The notes: generated by a model from the letters alone, not told the origin. 64,000 bases of DNA from GCA-002050365 sp038235165 (GCA_038235165.1 JBBSUG010000012.1:1-64000); one strand, 5' to 3'. Counted from the stretch's first letter, positions 9,101 through 17,352 are shown. Made by a program: numbers and translations.

Positions 9101-9739
9101 CTGAGTCGAATTCAATGCAGAGCCGCCATTGGTAGGTGCGCCGCCTTCTGCATTGTTAGCAGCTCCCCAAGAAACCAAATCAACAATTTGTGCATTTGGC
9201 AAGTTACAAGGTGTCGCCGTCGCGCCGCAACTGTTCCCTGCCAAACCGTTTGTCAGCGCAACCTTGCCGCTTGCCCCCGACATACTCAGTCCGGTTGTTG
9301 TCGAATCGGGCATAACCGGAAAAGCGGCTCCGCCCGTTCCGACACCGCCCGTCTGAACTAAATAATACTGCCCCGGTTGAAGCGTAATATTTGGCAGTGC
9401 AAAAATATTTGTCGAGCTGCTGCCGAATTGTCCGGCTGCCGAGCCATACATCAAGGATAATCCGTTGAGCGATTGCGGTGTTGCGGAAATGTTCTTCAAC
9501 TCGATGTAGTCAGCCGAATAAGTCCCGGTTGTACCGCCGCCGCCGCCGTATGTCTGGCTGATGACAATAGTCGAAGAAACAAGCGGCTTCCTGACTTTTG
9601 CCTGAATCGGCAACGGAATCAGAAAAATATTTAATAGCAGAATAGACAGAACCGCGAAGGACGAAATCCGCCGAAAAATAGACTCCGGCTTATTGCAGGC
9701 ATAATTATTACGCTTAACCCGACTGACAGCATTGTTCAT
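6122..9739 (-). CDS. large secreted DNA/RNA non-specific endonuclease with lamin-tail domains
   Basis: 1205 residues with an N-terminal hydrophobic export signal (FAVLSILLLNIFLIPLPIQA) and an AGAGGT ribosome site. Visible modules, in order: a lamin-tail-like domain (about 55-190, starting ISQTYGGGGG), a beta-sandwich segment, a second lamin-tail-like domain (about 370-500, ISQVYGGGG-like start and NDFVELYNP), a bacterial Ig-like segment near 560-650 (VVATDPFSNSTTAP), then the NUC1-type nuclease domain near 670-900 with the active-site DRGHMTPNADRD at about 750. The C-terminus holds a beta-helical stretch and a carboxypeptidase-regulatory-like domain (GGRVTSSYGRGIFGATVVMTD, YYRFQDVATGKTY). It probably degrades extracellular nucleic acid, for nutrition or biofilm turnover. 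It stands alone between terminators. Confidence 0.85.
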   Translation of the reverse strand: MNNAVSRVKRNNYACNKPESIFRRISSFAVLSILLLNIFLIPLPIQAKVRKPLVSSTIVISQTYGGGGGTTGTYSADYIELKNISATPQSLNGLSLMYGSAAGQFGSSSTNIFALPNITLQPGQYYLVQTGGVGTGGAAFPVMPDSTTTGLSMSGASGKVALTNGLAGNSCGATATPCNLPNAQIVDLVSWGAANNAEGGAPTNGGSALNSTQGNVRKGAGCTETDNNNNDFDIITAPVPRNSSSTLNVCGGGGGPTNPTGIGAANPSSVNPGDNTLLTVTVTPGTTPPSTGLTVSGNLTAIGGSATQMFFDNGTNGDITSGDNVFSYNSTVSAGTLSGSKGLPISISDAESRTGSTSITVNVQSASGVVDHITVSQVYGGGGNSGATYQNDFVELYNPTAATVSLTSWSLQYSSATGTSWSNIQPISGTIGAGQYYLIKLASGGAAGAALPAANIDGDINLSGTAGKVALVNNSNPLIGQCPLTSPNLVDLVGYGTTTNCREGTSPAPAQSSSTADIRKSGGAQDTNENGNDFVTGTPNPRRTAPILEVGPSVVATDPFSNSTTAPRDSSLTINFSEPVFVDPNWFNISCAVTGLHNSATQAGNSKVYVITPNQNFQAGETCTATIFKDFVHDQDTDDSAPGTDTLQSDYVWSFTIATGNPPPYSSDVHLTMGNPTNATADVNQPTNFLMQKPEFSLSYNRDKGTPNWVSWHLDTSWTGSLMRVDTFRPDPEVPSDWYRVQATDYFGSGFDRGHMTPNADRDNENSRPINQATFLMSNMVPQAPDNNQGPWAVLENDLRSLLSTNEIYIISGGAGTGGIGSANGSVVNTIAGGKVNVPGYTWKSALIIPKGTDDLSRVDNNTRIISVIMPNTQGIRSDQWQKYLATVDQVEALTGYDLFSNVPVAVQNVIESRLDSSSNTSPTTVAAGTYTNLDISAPNTTLGGNITVNGNLTLGGSRLSTGNSKITLGPNATVSRISGYVIGNLEKQFANSSDVFEYPVGTPNGYSPVNVALTALGQTNSSLTVKAVEGVQPNVTSPAVSLKRYWTLTETGDLTANLTFNYLDADVPDGVLENTLALQRYEGTFTQIPANINTVANTATAVGISTFSDWVLVSPMEPSAASAIVGGRVTSSYGRGIFGATVVMTDQSGQTFTVRTNPFGYYRFQDVATGKTYVVDIRHKQFSFAPKVVSIANDLEELNFTALP

Positions 9740-10078
9740 TTGGTAAAAACCTCTTTGTTAAATTTATTAGAATTATTTGGAAATTATCCGACAAATTACT
9801 CCAGCGAAAAATCAGCTCGTCAGATTTTGAAACGCAGAAAACTTGAACACAATATCTTCCGGGAGAATTCGTTTAGTAGCAGAATCCGGCTAAATGTTTG
9901 CATCAAGTTATTGTCGCGATCAAAAAATCGAAAACTTCATTTTCACTCGAAAATAAAATAACCATTATTATTTTAAAAATTATTTGTAATTTACCCGATT
10001 GGTTGAGAAAATTATTATATGAATTTGTCTTAAAAACAAGTTGCCGAAAAGTAAATTTTGCAAAATAAGGAGAAGTTA
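9740..10078. other. intergenic region between divergent genes
   Basis: About 340 AT-rich bases separate the leftward nuclease gene from the rightward endonuclease V remnant. It must hold promoters for both, but I see no convincing -35/-10 pair. A short open frame at 9740-9961 lacks a ribosome site and looks random. The right end carries AAGGAGAAG, the ribosome site for the ATG at 10079. Confidence 0.5.
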
Positions 10079-10585
10079 ATGAATTTGATAGCAGACTTTG
10101 ATGTTCATTACCAAAACGATTCGGCAACGGCGGCTTGTGTGACTTTTCAGAATTGGACTGATTCCGCGCCAGTTGCGGAGTATATTTTTGACGTGTGTCC
10201 GATTGAGCCATATCACTCAGGAATTTTTTATGAACGTGAATTGCCGTGTCTTGTTGCGCTGATCGAACGTTATAATTTACAGCCGCAGATTATCGTGGTT
10301 GACGGATATGTTTGGCTGGACGAAAATAAAATTGGTCTCGGCGGGCATCTTTACAAATATCTCGGCGGATGAATTCCAATTGTCAGCGCGGCGAAAACGA
10401 GATTTCGCGGGCATTCAAAAGTGCGCGAAGTTACGCGCGGCGACAGCAACAACCCGCTTTATGTGTCGGCAATCGGACTCGAACTCGGTGAAGCGACGGA
10501 GAATATCAAACAAATGGACGGCGAATTCCGGATGCCGACCTTACTTAAAAAGTTGATCGGCTGTGTCGCCGGCTCGAACCGATAA
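10079..10585 (+). pseudogene. nfi: endonuclease V interrupted by an in-frame TGA
   Basis: The frame from 10079 opens LIADFDVHYQNDSATAACV, then FYERELPCLVALIE and IIVVDGYVWLDE, matching endonuclease V, which nicks DNA near deaminated bases such as inosine; the Asp, Glu and Asp expected for metal binding are present. At 10370-10372 a TGA follows LYKYLGG. The same frame then continues without another stop as IPIVSAAKTRFRGHSK, later LYVSAIGLELGEATENIKQM and GEFRMPTLLKK, to a TAA at 10583. Relatives have a basic residue at this position, so a CGA or AGA to TGA change is the simplest explanation. Other genes here use TGA as a normal stop, which argues against recoding. Confidence 0.8.
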
Positions 10586-10609
10586 TGCAAACAACGGAAA
10601 TAACGCAAA

Positions 10610-11035
10610 ATGATTGAAATTATCAACAACCAGCGAAAGATTAGGATAGACAGAAAAATCTTTCAATTGTTCGCCGAAAATGTGCGGTGCGAAACGGCTG
10701 AAACCGGCGGCAAAAATTTTACAGTCGCTTTTATCTCCGACAAAAAAATGCGCGAACTAAATTCTAACTTTCGCGGAAAAGATGCGACGACCGATGTTTT
10801 GTCCTTTCCGTTTGAAGCGGACGAATTTGATTTGCAGGACGATCATCTCGGCGATATTGCCATTTCACTTGAACAAGCCGAAAGACAAGCGGCTGAAAAT
10901 AATCTTGATTTGCAGACGGAAATCAAACAGCTTCTGCTGCACGGCGTTCTGCATTTGTGCGGTTACGATCACGAAACCGATGACGGCGAAATGAATAAAC
11001 GCGAACTCGAACTGCGCGACAAACTCGGAATTTGA
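10610..11035 (+). CDS. ybeY: YbeY rRNA maturation endoribonuclease
   Basis: 141 residues, the usual length. It has the family's landmarks: the NFRGKDATTDVLSFPFE segment, LGDIAISLEQA, and the zinc-binding HGVLHLCGYDH at about 111-121. YbeY is a single-strand-specific RNase needed for 16S rRNA 3'-end processing and 70S quality control. It starts 25 bases after the endonuclease V remnant and is followed by two more rightward genes at short spacing, so an operon is likely. Confidence 0.95.
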   Translation: MIEIINNQRKIRIDRKIFQLFAENVRCETAETGGKNFTVAFISDKKMRELNSNFRGKDATTDVLSFPFEADEFDLQDDHLGDIAISLEQAERQAAENNLDLQTEIKQLLLHGVLHLCGYDHETDDGEMNKRELELRDKLGI

Positions 11036-11044
11036 TTAAAAGTT

Positions 11045-11503
11045 ATGATGGCAAAATTTGATTATTCGCTCGATTATAAAAATTTGGATTTGCGAAAACA
11101 GTCGGAACTTTACCGCGTCGGGAAGGGCGAACAGGGAGTTCTGCTTGTCGAACCTTACAAAAGTGAAATTCTGCCGCACTGGAGATTTAAGACACCGGAA
11201 ATCGCTTCCGAGTCGAGCCAAAAAATTTACGAACTTTTTCTCGAATACAAAAAACAGAAAGATTTTGTCGGGATGGATATGGCGCGAAAGTTTTTGCAAA
11301 TGGGTATCACGCGGGCGCGGCGGTATGCCAATCACAAATCGGGGCGCAAATATAAGGAGGGCACGAAAGAAGTTTTGCCGATTGAAGAAGATAATGTAAA
11401 AGCCGAATCTGCAAAAATTTTTAGCGAGAAATATTATCTCGCCAAAAATGACGAAGTTTATCAGCAGTTGATGAAGGAACACAAGGAAAAATACGAAGCG
11501 TAA
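11045..11503 (+). CDS. DUF4385-family protein
   Basis: 152 residues. The sequence closely follows the DUF4385 pattern: FDYSLDYKNLDLRKQSELYR, KGEQGVLLVEPYKSEILPHW, RFKTPEIASES and FVGMDMARKFLQMG, then TRARRYANHKSGRKY. The family is cytosolic and widespread but has no established function that I know of. The start is one of two adjacent ATGs at 11045 and 11048. It sits between ybeY and a CYTH-domain gene with gaps of about 10 bases, suggesting cotranscription. Confidence 0.8.
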   Translation: MMAKFDYSLDYKNLDLRKQSELYRVGKGEQGVLLVEPYKSEILPHWRFKTPEIASESSQKIYELFLEYKKQKDFVGMDMARKFLQMGITRARRYANHKSGRKYKEGTKEVLPIEEDNVKAESAKIFSEKYYLAKNDEVYQQLMKEHKEKYEA

Positions 11504-11512
11504 TCGAAAATT

Positions 11513-12052
11513 ATGGCGATTGAAATCGAGAAAAAATTTACATTATCAAACGATCAGCGCGAACAAATTATGGCGAGTCTGAAAGAAATTGGTGCAGAAT
11601 ATGCCGGCGAAGATTTTGAGGAAAACATCATTTATCGCGGCGGTGTTCTACGCGAAAAAGGCGCGGTTCTGCGCGTTCGCAAAATCGGCGAGCAGACAAT
11701 TTTGACTTACAAAGAGCCGGTTGACAACGCAATGGCGCACAAACAGCGCACTGAGTATGAAACGAAAGTCGAAAACGCCGCCGAAATCATTAATATCATC
11801 GAAAGTTTGGGTTACACGAAAAGTTTAATTTACGAAAAACGGCGAAAAAAGTGGAATTTCCGCGATGTGGAAATCGTGTTGGACGAATTGCCGTTCGGCA
11901 TTTATATGGAAATCGAAGGTTCGATCACAGCAATTGCGGAAGCTGAAATGTTTCTCGGCGGCGAAGATTTGCCGGAAGAATACGAAACTTATCCGCGTTT
12001 GACGGAAAGATTCGGTGTCCAGAAAGAAGATGTTATCGAAGCGCGGTTTTAA
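11513..12052 (+). CDS. CYTH-domain protein (CyaB-type adenylate cyclase / triphosphatase family)
   Basis: 179 residues. The N-terminus IEIEKKFTL carries the E-x-E-x-K signature of the CYTH superfamily, whose members hydrolyse or cyclise triphosphates in an eight-strand tunnel. Further family features are VLRVRKIGEQTILTYKEP, RTEYETKVENAAEI and the C-terminal block IVLDELPFGIYMEIEG. Related proteins are annotated as class IV adenylate cyclase or thiamine triphosphatase; the sequence alone does not decide which. It ends the ybeY group, and no terminator is evident directly after it. Confidence 0.85.
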   Translation: MAIEIEKKFTLSNDQREQIMASLKEIGAEYAGEDFEENIIYRGGVLREKGAVLRVRKIGEQTILTYKEPVDNAMAHKQRTEYETKVENAAEIINIIESLGYTKSLIYEKRRKKWNFRDVEIVLDELPFGIYMEIEGSITAIAEAEMFLGGEDLPEEYETYPRLTERFGVQKEDVIEARF

Positions 12053-12131
12053 TAATTTTCTTGCCTTTGTGCAAGTTTTTAAGCTACACTCGTTCTAATT
12101 GGAAAGATAATCAGCAGGGAGAAAAACAGCA

Positions 12132-12728
12132 ATGAAAAAACATATTATCGGAGTCATCATCTTTAGTTTTATCGTCGGAACAAGCGCATTCGTCGCGGCG
12201 TTCTTTTACCAAACGCTGAAATCAGAGCAGCCGCAAGAAGTTGACTCATCGAATGTGTATGTGACGTCAGAGCCTTATACGCATAGTTGTTGGAAAGGCA
12301 ATAGAAATTATGAGACTAAATCAGTTTCACCTAAAGTCACACAAGCAATTCTTGATAGGCAAGCGCGAACATTGGAAACTGAATTGTTCATTCAAATTGA
12401 TGAAAAATCATCCAAAAACATCAAGCCGGTTTTACATTTTTTTGTCAAAGACGGTAATTCGACGAGATATTTGGCAACATACAAATTACCCGGTGAGACT
12501 ATGGACGTAACAAAAAATCATGATATGTCAGAGATTTACGACACGTCGGATAAGAAAATGATAAAAGCTGAGTGGAACATAACTCTTTCACTCGAAATGC
12601 TTGGCAACATTAATTCATACGAAAATTTGTATGTCGTGCCGGAAATTGTGTCGAATGTAAATAGTTATAGAGACTATACGCCTGTTTTTGATGAACTGAA
12701 CGCGACACCGGTGACGGTGGCACATTAG
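12132..12728 (+). CDS. membrane-anchored protein of unknown function
   Basis: 198 residues with a single N-terminal membrane segment (IIGVIIFSFIVGTSAFVAAFFY) acting as signal anchor, then a periplasmic domain of about 165 residues. Lower GC than the flanking genes. A GGGAGAAAAAC ribosome site precedes the ATG. I do not recognise the domain. It is a single-gene unit: a strong hairpin terminator follows at 12755. Confidence 0.6.
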   Translation: MKKHIIGVIIFSFIVGTSAFVAAFFYQTLKSEQPQEVDSSNVYVTSEPYTHSCWKGNRNYETKSVSPKVTQAILDRQARTLETELFIQIDEKSSKNIKPVLHFFVKDGNSTRYLATYKLPGETMDVTKNHDMSEIYDTSDKKMIKAEWNITLSLEMLGNINSYENLYVVPEIVSNVNSYRDYTPVFDELNATPVTVAH

Positions 12729-12754
12729 CTGTTTGTTGAATAAACAGTTATTTC

Positions 12755-12783
12755 AAAAAAGCCGCTCCGAGCGGCTTTTTTCT
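12755..12783 (+). terminator. intrinsic terminator
   Basis: AAAAAAGCCGCT / AGCGGCTTTTTT, a compact GC stem with a long T-run, directly after the 12132 gene. Confidence 0.85.
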
Positions 12784-12862
12784 TTGCAAGTTATCTTTTT
12801 CGACGCGTTCTACTCATCAAACAGGGATTAGTTTTGAATTTTAATTTTAGAATTATGCCAAA

Positions 12863-12896
12863 GTCGGAACCATCCGCTACCACACACGGTTCTGAC
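12863..12896 (+). promoter_or_regulatory. 5' leader hairpin before the VWA lipoprotein gene
   Basis: GTCGGAACC and GGTTCTGAC form a 9-bp stem (one G-U pair in RNA) with a 16-base loop, ending just before the AGGAG/GAGGAA ribosome-site region of the next gene. It could be a leader structure or a dispersed repeat; only one copy is seen here. Confidence 0.35.
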
Positions 12897-12913
12897 AGGA
12901 GAAATGAGGAATT

Positions 12914-14533
12914 ATGAAAAATAAATCTGTAAGTTACCGATTGATTATTGCCGCTTTAATGTGCAGTTTGTTGATTTCGGCGTGTAGCAGCAACGTGAAG
13001 GAATCAGCTACGAATGCCAATCGTTCAATGGCTCAAAAACCGATGTCGGATTCGAATATGATGAACTCGAATATGACAGCCGCCGCGCCGGAAATGAAGG
13101 ATGACGGTTATTATGACAAAGAAGAAACCGCCGGTGAAAAGTATGCTGAAATTGCCGAAAATCCGTTTCTCGAAACTTCGCGTGCGCCGCTTTCGACGTT
13201 TTCGATTGATGTTGACACGGCTTCTTACGCCAATGTTCGCCGCTATTTGAATGACGGGATGCTGCCGCCGAAAGATGCCGTGCGGATTGAAGAACTCGTT
13301 AATTATTTTGAATACGATTATCCGCAGCCGATTGGAAATGTGCCGTTTTCGGTAACGACGGAAGCGGCGACCGCGCCGTGGAACGCGAAACACAAATTGG
13401 TTTCCATCGGTTTGCAGGGGAAAAAAGTTGCGCTCGATAATGTGCCGCCGTCGAATCTGGTTTTTCTGCTCGATGTTTCCGGTTCGATGAACGATGCGCG
13501 AAAACTGCCGCTTTTGAAAGACGCACTGCGAATTTTGGTCAATCAATTGACGGCGAGAGACCGCGTGGCAATCGTCGTTTACGCCGGTTCGAGCGGCTTG
13601 GTTTTACCTTCAACCAATAATCGCAGCGAAATTTTGAACGCGCTCAATAATTTAAACGCGGGCGGTTCGACCGACGGCGGACAGGGAATTCAACTTGCAT
13701 ACAGCGTCGCACAGCAAAATTTTATCAAGAACGGCAACAACCGCGTGATTTTGGCAACTGACGGCGATTTTAATGTCGGGCTTTCCGGCGATGAAGAACT
13801 CGTTCGGATGATCGAACAAAAACGACAGAGCGGAATTTCGCTGTCGGTTTTAGGTTTCGGAACGGGCAACACGAACGATTCGATGATGGAAAAGCTCGCC
13901 GACAAAGGCAACGGCAATTACGCTTATATTGATTCTCAGGCGGAAGCGTTGAAATCGCTCGGTTCGCAAGTTGCGGCAACGCTGTTCACCATCGCCAAAG
14001 ATGTCAAAATTCAGGTCGAATTCAATCCGGCAAAAGTTGCGGGTTATCGCCTTATCGGTTACGAAAACCGGCTGCTCGCCAACAAAGATTTTAACGACGA
14101 CGCGAAGGACGCGGGCGAAATCGGCGCGGGACATTCGGTGACGGCACTTTATGAAATTATACCCGCCGGTCAAGCGGTCGAAAACGACGGTATCGAATTG
14201 AAATACGGGCGGGTACAGCCGTCTGAAACAAATTTCAGCGATGAACTTTTAACCGTCAAACTTCGCTACAAAGAGCCGAACAACACGGAGAGCAAGCTTT
14301 TGACGCAGGGATTATTGGACAGAGGAAATACCATAGAAAATGCTTCAAATAATTTGCGATTCGCTGCATCGGTTGCCGAATTCGGGATGATTTTGCGGGA
14401 TTCGCGCTACAAGGGAAATGCAAGTTTTGGAAATGTATCAAGTTTGGCGGAAAGTTCACTGGGAAGCGATTTGAAAAATTACCGCAGTGATTTTCTAAAT
14501 CTCATCGGCAAGGCGAAGCGGCTGAAGAACTGA
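12914..14533 (+). CDS. YfbK-type von Willebrand factor A lipoprotein
   Basis: 539 residues. A lipoprotein signal (LIIAALMCSLLISAC) places the Cys anchor near residue 24. After an Asn/Met-rich linker comes the YfbK N-terminal domain (NPFLETSRAPLSTFSIDVDT, then ASYANVRRYL). The VWA domain follows, with the metal-binding MIDAS motif DVSGSMND at about 187 and ILATDGDFNVG, and then the C-terminal YfbK extension (LLTVKLRYKEP, VAEFGMILRDS). The family's role is unclear; the VWA domain suggests metal-dependent protein binding at the envelope. It converges with the histidine kinase gene. Confidence 0.9.
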   Translation: MKNKSVSYRLIIAALMCSLLISACSSNVKESATNANRSMAQKPMSDSNMMNSNMTAAAPEMKDDGYYDKEETAGEKYAEIAENPFLETSRAPLSTFSIDVDTASYANVRRYLNDGMLPPKDAVRIEELVNYFEYDYPQPIGNVPFSVTTEAATAPWNAKHKLVSIGLQGKKVALDNVPPSNLVFLLDVSGSMNDARKLPLLKDALRILVNQLTARDRVAIVVYAGSSGLVLPSTNNRSEILNALNNLNAGGSTDGGQGIQLAYSVAQQNFIKNGNNRVILATDGDFNVGLSGDEELVRMIEQKRQSGISLSVLGFGTGNTNDSMMEKLADKGNGNYAYIDSQAEALKSLGSQVAATLFTIAKDVKIQVEFNPAKVAGYRLIGYENRLLANKDFNDDAKDAGEIGAGHSVTALYEIIPAGQAVENDGIELKYGRVQPSETNFSDELLTVKLRYKEPNNTESKLLTQGLLDRGNTIENASNNLRFAASVAEFGMILRDSRYKGNASFGNVSSLAESSLGSDLKNYRSDFLNLIGKAKRLKN

Positions 14534-14538
14534 TTGCG

Positions 14539-14605
14539 GGTTCAAGGTTTCAGGTTTTAGGTTCAGGGTTACGAGACAGAAAATTCTGCTCTTGAACCTT
14601 GAACC
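14539..14605. repeat. GGTTCAAGG-type inverted repeat
   Basis: GGTTCAAGGTT at 14539-14549 is an exact inverted match to AACCTTGAACC at 14595-14605. Related words (AGGTTTCAGG, TTTTAGGTTCAGGG) fill the space between. The right arm runs into the TAG stop of the convergent kinase gene. It belongs to the class of short-word intergenic repeats seen at several places here. Confidence 0.75.
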
Positions 14606-16554
14606 TATTTTTTCACGATTTGCAAAATGTCCTGAATAATCACGTCCGGCTCAAACGGTTTGGTATGGTATTTTTGAAAGCCCGCGCTGTATGCTCTTTT
14701 TTTATTATCATTTGAAGCGAATGCACTCAGGGCGAGAGCAGGAATTTCCCCGCCGTTTTCAGCTGCCAGTTTTCTGATGTTTCCGATCAGCGAATAACCG
14801 TCTTCATTGGGCATCGCCAAATCTGAGACGATTACGTTCGGCAGATTTTGAGACGATTCACGCAGTAATCCCATCGCTTCTTGTGCTGATTCCGCGCTTT
14901 CTACATCGGCACCGTTTTGCTCCAAAAGTAATTGCAGCACTTCGCGCGAATCGGGGTCGTCTTCGACGATCAAAATTTTTATTCCGCTCAAAAGTTTCGG
15001 CTTTTTCGCGTCGGTTTCCTTTAATTCGATTTCCGCATCTGCTTCCGTTCCGCACAAAGGCAAATTAACCGTAAAAGTTGCTCCCTTTTCAACGCCCGCG
15101 CTTTTGGCTTCGATGTTGCCGCCGTGTTTTTCAACCAAAATTTTAACGATTGACAGACCAAGTCCCAATCCACTGCGGTCGAGCGTTTGTCTTTCGTCAT
15201 CCTGTCTGAACTGTCGAAAAATTTTCGGCAGTGCGCTCTCGCTAATCCCTCGACCGTCATCCTCAATCACGATTTTGACGTTTTTGCTGTCCGATTCGAC
15301 GCTGATTTGAATGTTGCCGCCCTCGCCGGTGAATTTGAGCGCGTTTGAAAGTAAATTCGTGAAAATTTGCTGCAAACGATACGTATCGCCGTAAACCTGT
15401 ATGTTATCGCTGTCAAAAGAAAATTTCAGATTTATATTTTTTGTTTCGGCGGCGGGCTGTTGCGAATTATAAACCGTTTTCATAACATCGTAGATGTTCA
15501 GCGGTCGCAGTTCGAGCCGCAGTTTGCCGGATGAAACCCGCGCCGAATCAATCAAATCTTCAATGAGTTTAGCCTGTGAACGTGCGCTTTTCTCGATGGT
15601 TTCCAGTGCGTTGGTGCGTGTTTCCTCGTCAACGACTTTGGTCAAGAGAATTTTTGTCCAGCCTAAAATCGCATTGAGCGGTGAACGGAGTTCGTGAGAC
15701 ACGACAGCGAGAAAAAAATCTTTGGCGCGATTGGCTTCTTCCGCTTCGTCCCGTGCTTTTTTTTCGCGGGCGTAAACTGTGGCGAGTTCTTCATTGGCAA
15801 TCTTTTTGTCAGTGATTTTTCTGACCACGCCCATCATAATTTTAGGATTACCTTCTTCGTTGAGGTAAGTTTTTCCGTGCGCGACGATCCAATGAGTATT
15901 TTTATCAGAATAGATAACGCGATATTCGATGTTGTATTCCCGACCGTGAAGCTGCGATTCCTGAAGCGCGTTTTCCACGCGCAGACGATCTTCGGGGTGG
16001 ACTGCTTTCAAAATACTTTCCATCGTCAGGACATCACTGGCTGAAATCTCGAAAAGTTGGTTGCATTTAGGCGTGGAAAATATTACATCTTTCGGCAAAT
16101 CCCAATACCATAAACCGACATCCGCATTTTCCGCCGCGTAGAGAAGATGTTCGCTTCGCTCTTTATAATATTCAATTTCTTTTTCCCGCGCTGTTACTTC
16201 CTGTGCGCAAAAGAAAACCTGCTCGACCTCACCGTTTTTTAGGATCGGCTGCAAATATAATTCGATGTTGATGATGTCGCCGGCACTAACACGAAAATCC
16301 ACCAAGATTTTCGCCTTGTTTCCTTTAGCGGCTTCCGCAATCACTCCGTCAATCTGTTTTGAGATATTTTCCGACGATTGCCAGTAAACAGTTTCGGAAA
16401 ATTTTTGTCCGGTCAACAATTCGGGATCAGTCGAGGTTTTTTCAAATACTTTTCCTTTGAGACTATGCACATACCCTTTTGGCGAAAGATTGCCGAAAAA
16501 AGCAAAGACATTTTCAAAAATATCCAAAGTATTACTGTCAGGGATAAATTCCAT
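14605..16554 (-). CDS. hybrid sensor histidine kinase with PAS domains and receiver
   Basis: 649 residues, no membrane segment, so cytoplasmic. Two PAS-like regions occupy about 1-260; the second has NADVGLWYWDLPKD and the PAC-like EYRVIYSDKNTHWIVAHG. Then come a short coiled coil, the HisKA box VVSHELRSPLNAILGW (phospho-His near 287), the HATPase boxes (NLLSNALKFT, IEDDGRGI, GLGLGLSIVK) and a C-terminal receiver (ILIVEDDPDSREVL, with the phospho-Asp in IVSDLAMPNEDG near 578). Such kinases feed phosphorelays. The ribosome site GGAGAAAA sits before the start. The NtrC-type regulator 1.6 kb away is a possible partner, but this is inference. Confidence 0.9.
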   Translation of the reverse strand: MEFIPDSNTLDIFENVFAFFGNLSPKGYVHSLKGKVFEKTSTDPELLTGQKFSETVYWQSSENISKQIDGVIAEAAKGNKAKILVDFRVSAGDIINIELYLQPILKNGEVEQVFFCAQEVTAREKEIEYYKERSEHLLYAAENADVGLWYWDLPKDVIFSTPKCNQLFEISASDVLTMESILKAVHPEDRLRVENALQESQLHGREYNIEYRVIYSDKNTHWIVAHGKTYLNEEGNPKIMMGVVRKITDKKIANEELATVYAREKKARDEAEEANRAKDFFLAVVSHELRSPLNAILGWTKILLTKVVDEETRTNALETIEKSARSQAKLIEDLIDSARVSSGKLRLELRPLNIYDVMKTVYNSQQPAAETKNINLKFSFDSDNIQVYGDTYRLQQIFTNLLSNALKFTGEGGNIQISVESDSKNVKIVIEDDGRGISESALPKIFRQFRQDDERQTLDRSGLGLGLSIVKILVEKHGGNIEAKSAGVEKGATFTVNLPLCGTEADAEIELKETDAKKPKLLSGIKILIVEDDPDSREVLQLLLEQNGADVESAESAQEAMGLLRESSQNLPNVIVSDLAMPNEDGYSLIGNIRKLAAENGGEIPALALSAFASNDNKKRAYSAGFQKYHTKPFEPDVIIQDILQIVKK

Positions 16555-16783
16555 TTTTCTCCGTTTATACGGCTTGCAGAGCCGACCAATATTTTACAGT
16601 GTATTCTTCCGCTAGTGCTAAAGCGATAAACTTTCCGCTCAATAAATATTATTATAAGGCATAATTTTGAATTTTGACTTATCGAATTGTTGATAAAAAA
16701 GCGATGATATTTTGATGCCTGATGAAAGTTTAGCGATTGGTGGACAAACATCTGGCGCAGAAGGTCTCTTGTATGTAAAAAAT
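16555..16783. other. intergenic region without recognised gene
   Basis: It holds the leader and promoter region of the leftward histidine kinase gene. No ORF here has a ribosome site or family pattern. I looked for a -24/-12 element on the leftward strand and found only a GG...GC pair with wrong spacing. Confidence 0.4.
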
Positions 16784-16823
16784 TAAAAAAACCTCAACCT
16801 CCTGGTTACGGAGGCGAGGTTTT
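16784..16823 (-). terminator. intrinsic terminator of the small Lmo0937-like gene
   Basis: Read leftward, AACCTCGCCTCC and GGAGGTTGAGGTT form a stem followed by a run of T. It lies about 65 bases past the stop of the 16887-17033 gene. Confidence 0.75.
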
Positions 16824-16886
16824 GACAGTAAAAAGGAATATTGGTGTTTTCCCTAATGTTGCTGTTAGTCAAATTAACCTGTCAAT

Positions 16887-17033
16887 TTATACTACCTTTC
16901 TGCCTGAAACCAGTCTGATTACCAAAACAACCACTGCAATGACTAAAAGCAGATGAATCAAACTACCGCCTAAGCCGCCGATGAATCCTAATAACCACAA
17001 AACTACCAAAATCACGATAATTGTTTCTAACAT
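16887..17033 (-). CDS. Lmo0937-family small membrane protein
   Basis: 48 residues, below the length cut-off of most gene callers. An AGGAGAA ribosome site stands 7 bases before the ATG. The peptide opens LETIIVILVVLWLLGFIGG, then a Gly-rich turn, then a second membrane helix LIHLLLVIAVVVLVIRLVSG with the basic ending RKVV. This two-helix hairpin with WLLG and the RLxSGR ending is the Lmo0937/DUF5670 pattern. Members are often stress-induced; the molecular role is unknown. A near-consensus sigma54 element lies about 70 bases upstream. Confidence 0.85.
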   Translation of the reverse strand: MLETIIVILVVLWLLGFIGGLGGSLIHLLLVIAVVVLVIRLVSGRKVV

Positions 17034-17101
17034 ATCTTTTCTCCTTATTCTCTCTCTCTTAATGAACTTTATGCCTCTGACTGCATTGTGATATTACTTA
17101 T

Positions 17102-17118
17102 GTTCAATTATTGTGCCA
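17102..17118 (-). promoter_or_regulatory. imperfect sigma54 -24/-12 element
   Basis: Read leftward: TGGCACAATAATTGAA. The -24 box is consensus and the spacing to the -12 box is right, but the -12 is TTGA rather than TTGC. It would start transcription about 60 bases before the Lmo0937-like gene. Confidence 0.4.
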
Positions 17119-17352
17119 AACAACATAAGCCTAATATTCTCAATATTTAGGATAAATGCTATTTTGGGAATAGTCCTGCGACATCGTAGTTTTAGTATCA
17201 TAATCATACATAGCTCACAGTGGTTTTTGACTCGAACAAAATTTGTGCGGAAATACATCTGTGTATCAAAATATTGCATAACTTGTTCAGCTTCTTGTTC
17301 GCCGTTTTGCAATGGTTTTTTAAGTATTTGAAACTGTTGTGTTTAAGAAGAA

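Noticed and set aside
9740..9961. 73-codon rightward frame next to the nuclease start
   Set aside because: No ribosome site, no recognisable composition, and it overlaps the promoter region of the leftward gene.
10370..10372. Selenocysteine or other recoding at the endonuclease V TGA
   Set aside because: No hairpin of the bacterial SECIS kind is evident after it, and relatives have a basic residue, not Cys, here.
16413..16751. 112-codon leftward frame overlapping the hybrid kinase start
   Set aside because: It overlaps the kinase N-terminus in another frame and has no family pattern or ribosome site.
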